A stretch of DNA of 64,000 nucleotides. Source: Mycobacterium bohemicum DSM 44277. GTDB taxonomy: Bacteria; Actinomycetota; Actinomycetes; Mycobacteriales; Mycobacteriaceae. Under the pieces are notes generated by a model. That model was not told the origin of the DNA. It did no database searches and saw nothing but the letters and a program-made list of their open reading frames with translations. The position numbers and the translations under genes were made by a program. Location: positions 270,035 to 334,034 of the forward strand of contig NZ_CSTD01000005.1 of assembly GCF_001053185.1 (NCBI RefSeq), read 5' to 3'. This document shows positions 16,715-25,148 of the stretch, piece by piece; the first letter of the stretch is position 1; the number at the start of each line of letters is the position of its first letter.

Positions 16715-17616
16715 GTGAACCTCGAGCGCACTGTCACCTTCGCCGGGCCGGCCAGCTTCGGGCACACCCTGGCGCCGCTTCGCCGCGGGCCGCGCGATCC
16801 GTGCTTCCGGCTTCCCGGTGACGGCACCATCTGGCGGACCACCCTGTTGCCGAGCGGCCCGGTGACGGCCCGGATCAGCCGCGTGGCCGCCGACGCCGCC
16901 CACTGCGCGGCGTGGGGCGGCGGCGCAACCGAATTCATCGAGACGCTGCCCGCGCTGCTGGGGGCCGACGACGACGCGGCCGGCTTCGCGCCGCGCGACC
17001 CGATCGTCGCCGCCGCGTCCCGCACCTGCGCCTGGGACGGACCGGGCTCGTGCTGGAAGCCCTCATCCCGGCGATCATCGAGCAACGGGTGCCCGGGGCC
17101 GACGCGTTCCGCGCCTGGCGCCTGCTCGTGTCGAAGTACGGCACACCGGCGCCGGGACCCGCGCCCGCCGGGATGCGGGTGCCGCCGTCGGCCGACGCGT
17201 GGCGGTGCATCCCGTCCTGGGAATTCCACCGCGCCAACGTCGACCCGGGGCGCGCCCGCACCGTGGTGACGTGCGCCCAGCGGGCGGCGTCGCTGGAGCG
17301 GCTGGTCACGCGCACCTCCGCGCAGGCGCGCGAGGCGCTGATGTCACTGCCGGGGGTCGGGGTCTGGACGGCCGCCGAGACGGCGCAGCGCGCGTTCGGA
17401 GACGCCGACGCCGTCTCCGTGGGCGACTACCACATCCCCAAGATGATCGGGTGGACGCTGCTGGGCCGCCCCGTCGACGACGCGGGGATGCTCGAGTTGC
17501 TCGAACCGATGCGACCGCACCGCCATCGGGTGGTCCGCCTGCTCGAGGCCAGCGGCCTGGCCTACGAGCCGCGGCGTGGGCCCCGGCTGCCGGTGCAGCA
17601 CATCGATTCGATGTGA
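16715..17616 (+). pseudogene. Rv0142-type DNA glycosylase-like gene with frameshift
   Basis: The N-terminal half starts at GTG 16715 (MNLERTVTFAGPASFGHTLAPLRRGP) and stays in frame to about 17010 (DPIVAAAS). The rest (VPHLRLGRTGLVLEALIPAIIEQRVPGADAF to the end at 17616) lies in another frame. It contains the helix-hairpin-helix LMSLPGVGVWTAAETAQRAFGDADAVSVGDYH typical of AlkA/HhH-GPD glycosylases. The break falls in a GC-rich run (about 17006-17025), where the homolog recalled as Rv0142 reads through. The intact product would be about 300 aa. This is a real pseudogene or a sequencing indel. Confidence 0.8.
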
Positions 17617-17693
17617 ACGCCCGGCGATTACCGGCCGCCGGCCCCGGGTATTCGGCGCGGGAAGAAATTTGACGCGAACGCAGGAGTGAGAAG

Positions 17694-18242
17694 ATGACGC
17701 AGTTCACCATTCCGGGATTGACCGACAAACAGGGGGCTCGGCTCGCCGAACTTCTGCAAAAGCAATTGAGCACCTACAACGACCTGCACCTGACCCTCAA
17801 GCACATCCACTGGAATGTGGTGGGGCCGAACTTCATTGGCGTGCACGAGATGGTCGACCCGCAAGTCGAGGCCGTGCGTGGATTCGCCGACGACGTCGCC
17901 GAGCGGATCGCCGCGCTGGGCGCGTCGCCGCAGGGCACGCCCGGCGCGATCATCAAGGACCGCACCTGGGACGACTACTCGGTCGGCCGCGACTGTGTGC
18001 AGGCGCACCTCGCGGCGCTCGATCTGGTCTACACCGGCGTCATCGAGGACATCCGCAAAGGCATCGAGGAGACCGAGGAGATCGACCCCGTCACCCAGGA
18101 CATGCTGATCGGCCAGGCGGCCCGGCTGGAGAAGTTCCAGTGGTTCGTCCGGGCCCACCTGGAGAGCGCGGGCGGGCAGCTGAAGCACCAGGGCTCGACC
18201 ACCGAAGAGGACGCCGCCAGCAGCGCGCGCAGCGCTTCGTAG
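17694..18242 (+). CDS. dps: Dps family DNA-binding ferritin-like protein
   Basis: The 182-aa protein closely follows mycobacterial Dps1: MTQFTIPGLTDKQG, then LLQKQLSTYNDLHLTLKHIHWNVVGPNFIGVHEMVDPQVE. The two His in LKHIHWNV-GVHEM and the following Asp/Glu residues form the inter-subunit ferroxidase site. It builds dodecamers that store iron and protect DNA from peroxide in stationary phase. The basic, polar C-terminal tail is a DNA-binding candidate. M. tuberculosis is recalled to lack this gene here, so it is an insertion between the Rv0142 and Rv0143c homologs. Confidence 0.92.
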   Translation: MTQFTIPGLTDKQGARLAELLQKQLSTYNDLHLTLKHIHWNVVGPNFIGVHEMVDPQVEAVRGFADDVAERIAALGASPQGTPGAIIKDRTWDDYSVGRDCVQAHLAALDLVYTGVIEDIRKGIEETEEIDPVTQDMLIGQAARLEKFQWFVRAHLESAGGQLKHQGSTTEEDAASSARSAS

Positions 18243-18249
18243 TCTTCCC

Positions 18250-18295
18250 GATCCCCGGGATCCGAGTCGGCGCCCTCACCTGGGCCCCGACTCGG
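18250..18295. terminator. Bidirectional terminator-like inverted repeats between dps and the CLC gene
   Basis: Two nested symmetric elements sit between the convergent genes: GATCCC-C-GGGATC (18250-18262) and CCGAGTCGG with CCGACTCGG (18262-18295, 16-nt GC-rich loop). The second overlaps the last codons of the CLC gene. No T-run follows. Confidence 0.4.
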
Positions 18296-20303
18296 GCGTC
18301 CCGGAGGACGCTGTCCCGAAGCCATTTTTGGGAGCCAGGACGTTCACCCTGTCTCCGGCTGACAGCCGCACCGTGGCGTCGGCGTCGATGAGCTGCCGGT
18401 TGTGCAGGACGGAGACGGGCAGGTGCCCGGCCGGCCAGTCGATGTCGCGGACCACCCGGCCGACGGCCGCCGAGTCCGGGGTCAGGGTGTGTTCGACGAT
18501 CTGGTATCCGGCCAGTTGGCTGCGTGGATCGTGCTCGGCCGCCTCGGATTGCGGGTTTGCCCATTGGGCGGCCCGGTGGCTGGCGGCGATCTCCGGTTCG
18601 GCCTGAAGGAGGTAGGCGTCGACCGCACGCAGCACGTCCTGGTTGGTCAGCCAGCCCTGCACGCGCCGGGCCTCGGTGTCGATCACCGGCAACCCGTCGC
18701 GGCCGTACAGAACCAGCTGGCGCAGCGCCTGGGCGAGGCTGTCGTTGGCGAACAGCGCCTGCGGTTCGCGGACCCGCGTGACCGGGCCGAGCAGGGTCGT
18801 CCAGTCCTGGTCGCCGGTCGCCGCCGCGCCGTCGGAGGGGGCAAGCTCCAGCGGGCCGGCAAACCGGTGCATGGCGTCGGCCGCGGTCAGGGCGGCGAAC
18901 GCGTGGGTGGCCTTCGGGCGGTCGATGTCGATGCCGCGGCGCAGCAGTTTGGTGGTGTAGATGGTGCCGTAGGAAATCGCGCGCGACACGGTGGTGGCCA
19001 CGGCCACGGCCAACATGACCGGCAGCGTGAGGCTGAAATCTCCGGTCATCTCGACCGTGCTGGCCAGCGAGGTCAGGGGGGCACGCGCGGCGGATGCGAA
19101 CACCGCACCCATGCCGACGATCGCGTAGAGGGCGGGATGTCCGACGCCGGTGCCGATGGCCTGCTGCACGATCAGCCCGAATGCCATGCCCGACGTGGCC
19201 CCCACGAACAGCGAGGGGGCGAACACACCGCCCGAGCCGCCTATTCCGATGGTCAGGCTGCAGGCCAGCATCTTGCCCGCCGCGAGGACGAGCAGGAACC
19301 ACAGCGCGTAGTGACCGGCGAAGGCGGCGTACATCACCGGGTAGCCCACCCCGTACAGCTGCGGCACCGCGAGGAGTAGCAGGCCGAGCACGATTCCGCC
19401 GACCGCCGGACGCGCCCATTCCGGGCGGTTCCCCCAGAGGCGATCGCACACGTCCTCCGTCTTGTACAGAACGGTCTTGAAGAGGATGCCCAGCAGACCG
19501 GCGAACGCGGCGAGGACGGCGATCAGGAGGTAGTTGGCGATGTGGTCCAGTTCGATTCCGGCGGGAAGCTGGGTGAGGAACGGGGCCGAGCCGAAGAAGA
19601 CCCGCGCGATGACGTCGGCAATCATCGACGAGAGCATGATGGTGAAGATCGCCTCGACCGACAGTTCGCGCAGAATCAGTTCGACGGCGAAGAACACACC
19701 GGTGATCGGGGCGTTGAAGGTGGCCGAGATGCCGCCCGCCGCGCCGCATGCCACCAGTACGCGCAGCCGGTTCTCCGGCATCCGCACCCACTGACCGAGG
19801 CTGGACGCGAGCGCGGCACCGATCTGGACGATCGGCCCTTCCCGTCCGACGGACCCGCCGGTTCCGATGCAGAGCGCCGAGGCCAACGCCTTCACCACGG
19901 TTACCTGCGGACGGATGCGGCCGCCGTTCTCCGCCACCGCGATCATCACTTCGGGAACGCCGTGGCCGCGGGCCTCCCGGGCGAACTTGGAGATCAGCGG
20001 CCCGTAGATCAGGCCACCGACGACGGGAATGACGACGAAGAATCCGATGCCCAGCCACGGCAGGTGGTCGCTGCCGACCCAGCCGTCCTGACCGAACTCG
20101 TTGTGTCCGGTCGCGAGCCAGGTGAAACCGTAGATCAGGTAGCGAAAGGCCGCCGCGCCGAGCCCGGCGCCGATTCCCACCACGATCGCGACGAAGAAGA
20201 GCCCGAGGCGGTTGCCGCGTAGCCAGCCGGCCATGGCCCACCATGCGCTGGTACCCCGTCGCGCAGCCGGTGCCCGATCAGCGGGCGCCTTCCCTTTCCC
20301 CAT
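18276..20303 (-). CDS. CLC-family chloride channel/transporter with C-terminal cytosolic domains (Rv0143c homolog)
   Basis: This 675-aa protein has about ten hydrophobic segments between residues 30 and 440 with CLC motifs: GHGVP (113-117, usually GSGIP), GREGP (153-157, gating Glu155) and GIGGSGGVFAPSLFVGA. After the membrane part come CBS-like sequence (LVLYGRDGLPVIDTEARRVQGWLTNQDVLRA) and a TrkA-C-like end (LSAGDRVNVLAPKNG). Retention of the gating Glu suits an H+/Cl- antiporter. ATG 20303 has a GAGG-rich RBS; an upstream TTG (20348) is rejected. The Rv0143c protein is recalled as shorter (492 aa). Confidence 0.88.
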   Translation of the reverse strand: MGKGKAPADRAPAARRGTSAWWAMAGWLRGNRLGLFFVAIVVGIGAGLGAAAFRYLIYGFTWLATGHNEFGQDGWVGSDHLPWLGIGFFVVIPVVGGLIYGPLISKFAREARGHGVPEVMIAVAENGGRIRPQVTVVKALASALCIGTGGSVGREGPIVQIGAALASSLGQWVRMPENRLRVLVACGAAGGISATFNAPITGVFFAVELILRELSVEAIFTIMLSSMIADVIARVFFGSAPFLTQLPAGIELDHIANYLLIAVLAAFAGLLGILFKTVLYKTEDVCDRLWGNRPEWARPAVGGIVLGLLLLAVPQLYGVGYPVMYAAFAGHYALWFLLVLAAGKMLACSLTIGIGGSGGVFAPSLFVGATSGMAFGLIVQQAIGTGVGHPALYAIVGMGAVFASAARAPLTSLASTVEMTGDFSLTLPVMLAVAVATTVSRAISYGTIYTTKLLRRGIDIDRPKATHAFAALTAADAMHRFAGPLELAPSDGAAATGDQDWTTLLGPVTRVREPQALFANDSLAQALRQLVLYGRDGLPVIDTEARRVQGWLTNQDVLRAVDAYLLQAEPEIAASHRAAQWANPQSEAAEHDPRSQLAGYQIVEHTLTPDSAAVGRVVRDIDWPAGHLPVSVLHNRQLIDADATVRLSAGDRVNVLAPKNGFGTASSGTPESGPR

Positions 20304-20508
20304 TCCCTCACCCTCCCCGCCGTCGAAAATCGACGGATCTCCTGACAATCTCGGGATCGCGAATGCCGCGGCGCCCTCTCCCCAGCAAATATTGCACTAT
20401 CACACGTTTTCGTCGCGCCGGAGGCCACTTCACCGGGGTCGGATCCGGGCGGGGGAATAAACGGACTCCAGTCCGGTTATATCGGGCGTCCCGATCTTGG
20501 AGGTAGAC

Positions 20509-21492
20509 ATGCCCGCCGTCACCGCAAACACCCTGGCGTTGCCGCGCCTGCGCCCGGCCGGTCCCACGGACACGGAGCGCCCGGTGCGGTCGATCACCAC
20601 CGGTCCGCGCGGCTACGAGGGCGAGGGTTTCCCCGTCGTCCGGGCCTTCGCCGGGGTTCCCGCCGCGGCACTGGACCCATTCGTGCACATGGACCAGATG
20701 GGCGAGGTCGAATACCAGCCCGGGGAGCCGCGCGGCACCGACTGGCATCCCCACCGCGGCTTCGAGACGGTCACCTACATGATCGACGGGAAGTTCGCCC
20801 ACCAGGATTCGCACGGGGGTGGCGGCCTCATCACCGACGGGGGCACGCAGTGGATGACGGCCGGTTCGGGCATCCTGCACATCGAAACCCCGCCCGCCGA
20901 ATTGGTGGACAGCGGCGGCCTCTTCCACGGCGTCCAGCTGTGGGTGAACCTGCCGAAGCGGGACAAGTTCGCCCCGCCCCGGTACCAGGCCATCGAGGGC
21001 GCCGATGTGCGGTTGCTGGCGTCCGACGACGGCGGCGCCCTGGTCCGGATCATCGCCGGCGATGTCGACGATCATCGCGGGCCCGGCATCACCCACACTC
21101 CGATCACGCTCGCGCACGCCACCATCGAGAGCGGGGCCCGGCTCAGCATTGCCTGGCGGCGGGATTTCAATGCGCTGGTTTATGTGCTGTCCGGCAGCGG
21201 ATATGTGGGCCCGGCCGCCCACCCGATTCGGCAGGGTCAGTTGGCGGTGCTCGGACGCGGCGAGCGGATCACCGTCGGCGCGCATCCGGTACGGCAGTCA
21301 TCGTCGGCAAACGCAATCGACGTGCTCCTCCTGGGCGGTCAACCGATTCGCGAGCCGGTATTCCACTACGGACCATTCGTGATGAGCTCGCGGGCCGAAT
21401 TGATCCAGGCAGTCGAGGACTATCAGGCCGGCAAACTCGGCAGTATTCCGCCAAATGCATTAATGCCGCACCGCGGCGGTGGCACACTTTAA
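20509..21492 (+). CDS. Pirin family protein
   Basis: The 327-aa bicupin has the pirin metal site: DWHPHRGFETVTY in the N-terminal cupin with two His ligands, and GILHIETP supplying the third His and the Glu. Pirins bind Fe(II); bacterial members act as quercetinases or metabolic regulators, and the role here is unknown. RBS GGAGG lies 6 nt before ATG 20509. It is divergent from the CLC gene and its stop is 2 nt from the following TetR start, which suggests one transcript. Confidence 0.9.
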   Translation: MPAVTANTLALPRLRPAGPTDTERPVRSITTGPRGYEGEGFPVVRAFAGVPAAALDPFVHMDQMGEVEYQPGEPRGTDWHPHRGFETVTYMIDGKFAHQDSHGGGGLITDGGTQWMTAGSGILHIETPPAELVDSGGLFHGVQLWVNLPKRDKFAPPRYQAIEGADVRLLASDDGGALVRIIAGDVDDHRGPGITHTPITLAHATIESGARLSIAWRRDFNALVYVLSGSGYVGPAAHPIRQGQLAVLGRGERITVGAHPVRQSSSANAIDVLLLGGQPIREPVFHYGPFVMSSRAELIQAVEDYQAGKLGSIPPNALMPHRGGGTL

Positions 21493-21494
21493 AG

Positions 21495-22127
21495 ATGTCG
21501 TCGGCGCGCCGCGGGCCGGGGCGCCCGCCGGCCGCGAGTTCCGATGAGACCCGTCAGCGCATCGTGCAGGCCGCCCGCCTGATATTCAGCGAACGCGGTT
21601 ACGACGGCGCCACTTTCCAGGCGATCGCCGTGGGTGCCGACCTGACCAGGCCGGCGATCAATCACTACTTCTCCAGCAAGAAGGCGTTGTACCGGGAGGT
21701 ATTGGAGCAAACCAACGACGTGGTCATCAACGCCGGCATTCGGCAGGCGGCGCACGAGACCACACTGGTGGGGCGCCTGACGGCATTCATCTCCGTCGCG
21801 GTGCGCGCGAATGCCGACAATCCGGCCGTGTCGGCCTTTTTGGTCACCGCCGTGCTGGAGTCGCAGCGACATCCCGAATTGAGCCTGACGGAGAACGATT
21901 CCGTATCAATGGCCCGAGGCTTCCTGACGTCGGTGGTCAATGACGCGATCGAACACGGCGAGGTCGCCTCGGACGTCGAACCCGCCATCTTGGTTGAGAC
22001 CCTGCTCGTGGTGCTCTCCGGAGTGGGGTTTTACGCCGGATACCTTCGCAGCTCCGAGGCCATGCTGGGCGTCAGCGACATGCTGCGGCGTCTGCTCGAG
22101 GGCGCGCTCTGGCGGCCCGAAGGCTGA
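21495..22127 (+). CDS. TetR family regulator (Rv0144 homolog)
   Basis: The protein is 210 aa from ATG 21495 (MSSARRGPGRPPAASSDETRQRI). The helix-turn-helix is RGYDGATFQAIAVGADLTRPAINHYFSSKKALY. It follows the pirin gene with a 2-nt gap and precedes the methyltransferase cluster, as Rv0144 precedes Rv0145-Rv0146. The recalled Rv0144 is longer (280 aa). The basic N-terminal RRGPGRPP resembles an AT-hook-like extension common in TetR proteins. Confidence 0.87.
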   Translation: MSSARRGPGRPPAASSDETRQRIVQAARLIFSERGYDGATFQAIAVGADLTRPAINHYFSSKKALYREVLEQTNDVVINAGIRQAAHETTLVGRLTAFISVAVRANADNPAVSAFLVTAVLESQRHPELSLTENDSVSMARGFLTSVVNDAIEHGEVASDVEPAILVETLLVVLSGVGFYAGYLRSSEAMLGVSDMLRRLLEGALWRPEG

Positions 22128-22202
22128 CCGCTCGGCGCCCGAGTGACGTGGCGCACAAAGCGTATAGTTTGCCTAACTTACTCCGGTAGCATGAGTGGGG
22201 TC

Positions 22203-23165
22203 ATGACCGATCTCGATGACCCCCCCCCGCCCCACCCCGCCCCGCCGACGTCGTTGCGGACCGCGGGTGACTCCTGGACCATCACCGAGCTCGTCGGCGC
22301 CACCGCCTTGGGGGTCGCCGCGGCGCGCGCCGTGGAGACCGGCGGGACCGCTCCCCTCATCCGCGACGAGTTCGCGCGCGTCCTGGTGTCGGCGGCGGGG
22401 CCCGCGTGGGAGCGGCTGGCGGACCCGGAGCTGAGCTGGCTCGACGGCGACGAGCACGGGCGGCGGGTGCATCGCCTCGGCGTCGACTACCAGGCCGTGC
22501 GGACGCACTATTTCGACTCCTACTTCAAAGACGCCGTGGCCGACGGGATCCGGCAGGTGGTGATCCTGGCCGCCGGGCTGGACTCGCGGGCCTACCGGCT
22601 GGACTGGCCCGCCGACACCGCGGTCTACGAGATCGACCAGCCCCAGGTGCTCGAATACAAGACCGGAATCCTGAACTCGCACGGTGCGGTGCCCGCGGCC
22701 CGGCGGTGCCCGGTGCCGGTGGACCTGCGCGACGATTGGCCGGCCGCGCTCTCGGCCGCGGGCTTCGATCGGACCCGGCCGACCGCCTGGCTCGCCGAAG
22801 GCCTGCTGCCCTACCTGCCCAGCGACGCCCAGGACCGCCTGTTCGAGATGTTCACCGCGCTCAGCGCGCCCGGTAGCCAGGTGGCCATCGAGGTGTTCGG
22901 GATGAACACCAATGGCAACACGGCGCGGTGGCGGCGCATGCGCGAGCGGCTGGGCCTCGACGTCAACGTCGAGGCGCTGACCTATCACGAGCCCGACAGG
23001 TCCGACGCCGCCCAGTGGCTGGCCGACCACGGCTGGCGGGTCAGCGTCGTGAACAACCGCGACGAGATGGCCCGCCTCGGCCGGCCGGTACTCGACGAAC
23101 TTTCCGACGACGCGGTCCGCAGCACGCTGCTGCGCGCGCGTCTGGACCACGATCCGTCCGTCTAG
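22203..23165 (+). CDS. SAM-dependent methyltransferase, leucine carboxyl methyltransferase-like (Rv0145 homolog)
   Basis: From ATG 22203 the protein is 320 aa. It shows the mycobacterial TIGR00027/LCM pattern: RTAGDSWTITELVGATALGVAAARAVE, YQAVRTHYFDSYF, QVVILAAGLDSRAYRLDWP (SAM-binding loop), VYEIDQPQVLEYK and AWLAEGLLPYLP. The N-terminus is Pro-rich, and ATG 22191 is an alternative start. It is the first of three tandem paralogs. The methyl acceptor of this family is unknown, possibly lipid or polyketide carboxylates. Confidence 0.86.
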   Translation: MTDLDDPPPPHPAPPTSLRTAGDSWTITELVGATALGVAAARAVETGGTAPLIRDEFARVLVSAAGPAWERLADPELSWLDGDEHGRRVHRLGVDYQAVRTHYFDSYFKDAVADGIRQVVILAAGLDSRAYRLDWPADTAVYEIDQPQVLEYKTGILNSHGAVPAARRCPVPVDLRDDWPAALSAAGFDRTRPTAWLAEGLLPYLPSDAQDRLFEMFTALSAPGSQVAIEVFGMNTNGNTARWRRMRERLGLDVNVEALTYHEPDRSDAAQWLADHGWRVSVVNNRDEMARLGRPVLDELSDDAVRSTLLRARLDHDPSV

Positions 23166-23178
23166 CAAGGAGTACGCG

Positions 23179-24120
23179 ATGAGCTCGCTACGCACCCACG
23201 ACGACACCTGGGACATCAAGACCAGCGTCGGCACCACCGCGGTGATGGTGGCCGCGGCCAGGGCCGTGGAAACCGAGCGGGAGGATCCGCTGATCCGCGA
23301 CCCCTACGCCAAACTGCTGGTCACCAACGCCGGCGCCGGCGTCCTGTGGGAAGCCATGCTCGACCCGGAGATCGCCGCCAAGGTCGAGGCCCTCGACGAG
23401 GAGTACGTCACCCAGCTCGAGCACATGCGCGGCTACCAGGCCGTGCGGACGCACTTCTTCGACACATACTTCAGGGACGCCGTGGCCGCCGGGATCCGGC
23501 AGGTGGTCATCCTCGCCTCCGGCCTGGATTCGCGGGCCTACCGGCTCGATTGGCCCGCCGGCACCACCGTGTACGAGATCGACCAGCCGCAGGTGCTGGA
23601 CTACAAGTCGTCGACGCTGGCGGAGAACGGGGTGACGCCCTCGGCCGACCGCCGGGAGGTCGCCATCGACCTGCGCCAGGACTGGCCGGCGGCGCTGATC
23701 GCCGCCGGCTTCGACCCCGCGGCCCGCACCGCGTGGCTGGCCGAGGGGCTGTTGATGTACCTGCCCGCCGACGCGCAGGACCGGTTGTTCACCCTGATCG
23801 GCGAGCTCAGCCCGCCCGGGAGCAGGGTGTCCGCGGAGACCGCGCCGAATCATGCCGACGAGCGGCGGCAGCAGATGCGTGAACGGTTCCGGAAGGTCGC
23901 CGACGAACTCGGGCTGGAGGAGACGGTCGACGTCGGGGAGCTGATGTATCGCGACGACGACCGGGCGAACGTCGCGGACTGGTTGAACAGCCACGGCTGG
24001 CGCGCCAGCGCACAACACTCGACCGACGAGATGCGCCGGATGGGCCGCTGGGTCGAGAACGCCCCGCTGTCCGACGACAAGGACGCGTTCTCCGACTTCG
24101 TGATCGCCGAGCGGCTGTAA
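23179..24120 (+). CDS. SAM-dependent methyltransferase, LCM-like, paralog 2 (Rv0145/Rv0146 type)
   Basis: The 313-aa protein repeats the motifs of its neighbour: DDTWDIKTSVGTTAVMVAAARAVE, YQAVRTHFFDTYF, QVVILASGLDSRAYRLDWP, VYEIDQPQVLDYK and AWLAEGLLMYLP. RBS AAGGAG lies 8 nt before ATG 23179. It is 13 bp after paralog 1 and overlaps paralog 3 by one base (TAATG at 24118-24122), so the three are probably one operon. Confidence 0.88.
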   Translation: MSSLRTHDDTWDIKTSVGTTAVMVAAARAVETEREDPLIRDPYAKLLVTNAGAGVLWEAMLDPEIAAKVEALDEEYVTQLEHMRGYQAVRTHFFDTYFRDAVAAGIRQVVILASGLDSRAYRLDWPAGTTVYEIDQPQVLDYKSSTLAENGVTPSADRREVAIDLRQDWPAALIAAGFDPAARTAWLAEGLLMYLPADAQDRLFTLIGELSPPGSRVSAETAPNHADERRQQMRERFRKVADELGLEETVDVGELMYRDDDRANVADWLNSHGWRASAQHSTDEMRRMGRWVENAPLSDDKDAFSDFVIAERL

Positions 24121-25049
24121 TGGCGCGCAGCCTCGACGACTCCTGGGACATCGCCACCAGCGTCGGGGCGACCGCGGTGATGGTCGCGCTGGCGCGGGCC
24201 CGCGAGACTGCCGCCACCGACCCGCTCATCCGCGACGAGTTCGCCGAACTGCTGGTGTCCACGCCCGAACTCGAGGGTGTTCGCGAGCAGGTGGGCGCCT
24301 GGTGGTCCGGGCCCGACGGGGACGACGAAGACGGCGACGTCGCGGTCGACGCCCAGCAGATGATCGACTACCAGGCGGTGCGCACCCACTTCTTCGACGC
24401 GTACTTCGCCGACGCCGCCCAGGCCGGTGTCCGGCAGGTCGTCATCCTGGCAGCCGGGCTCGATTCCCGCGCCTACCGGCTGGCGTGGCCGCCCGGCACC
24501 GTCGTCTACGAGATCGATCTGCCCAAGGTGCTCGAATACAAGGCGGCGACGCTCGCCGGCCACGGCGCCACACCGATCGCCGACCGGCGGCCGGTTCCCG
24601 TCGACCTGCGCCACGACTGGCCGCAGGCGTTGCGCGACGCGGGATTCGACGCGGGCGGTGCCACGGCCTGGCTGGCCGAGGGGCTGCTGCCGTTCCTGCC
24701 GGCAGCGGCCCAGGAAGCGATGTTCGCCGCGGTCGACGACCTGAGCGGGCCGGGCAGCCGGGTTGCGGTCGAAATCTTCGGTGTCGACCCCGAGCGGCGC
24801 AGGCAAGCCCAGGAGCGGTGGCTCGCGCTCAAAGCCAAGCGCGCGGCGCGCGGCGAGGACACCTCGTTCAACCCGTTCGACCTCTGGTTCGACGACGAGG
24901 GACGCCCGGACTGCGCCGACTGGTTCGGTGCACACGGCTGGACGACGCGCACCGTCGACGCGCGTGAGGAGGCGCTGCGGCTGGGCCGCGCCCCGCAGTC
25001 CGAGGACGGGCCGTTCGTCAACAGATTCGTCACCGCCACCAAACCCTGA
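24120..25049 (+). CDS. SAM-dependent methyltransferase, LCM-like, paralog 3
   Basis: The 309-aa protein begins MARSLDDSWDIATSVGATAVMVALARARE and keeps YQAVRTHFFDAYF, QVVILAAGLDSRAYRLAWP, VYEIDLPKVLEYK and AWLAEGLLPFLP. Its ATG shares an A with the preceding TAA stop. M. tuberculosis is recalled to have two such genes here (Rv0145, Rv0146), so one is an extra copy or was lost there. Loop regions between motifs differ enough to suggest different substrates. Confidence 0.88.
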   Translation: MARSLDDSWDIATSVGATAVMVALARARETAATDPLIRDEFAELLVSTPELEGVREQVGAWWSGPDGDDEDGDVAVDAQQMIDYQAVRTHFFDAYFADAAQAGVRQVVILAAGLDSRAYRLAWPPGTVVYEIDLPKVLEYKAATLAGHGATPIADRRPVPVDLRHDWPQALRDAGFDAGGATAWLAEGLLPFLPAAAQEAMFAAVDDLSGPGSRVAVEIFGVDPERRRQAQERWLALKAKRAARGEDTSFNPFDLWFDDEGRPDCADWFGAHGWTTRTVDAREEALRLGRAPQSEDGPFVNRFVTATKP

Positions 25050-25148
25050 CCGGGTGTGGGTTGCGTCCAATGAGGACCCGCAGCACTGCATTCGCCGTCG
25101 GCTCGCGGCCATAGATACCGGGAATTTGTCTGGCTCTCCGCGACAATT

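Noticed and set aside
20304..20348. N-terminal extension of the CLC gene from TTG 20348
   Set aside because: It would cover the strong GAGG-rich RBS of ATG 20303, and the added residues look non-conserved.
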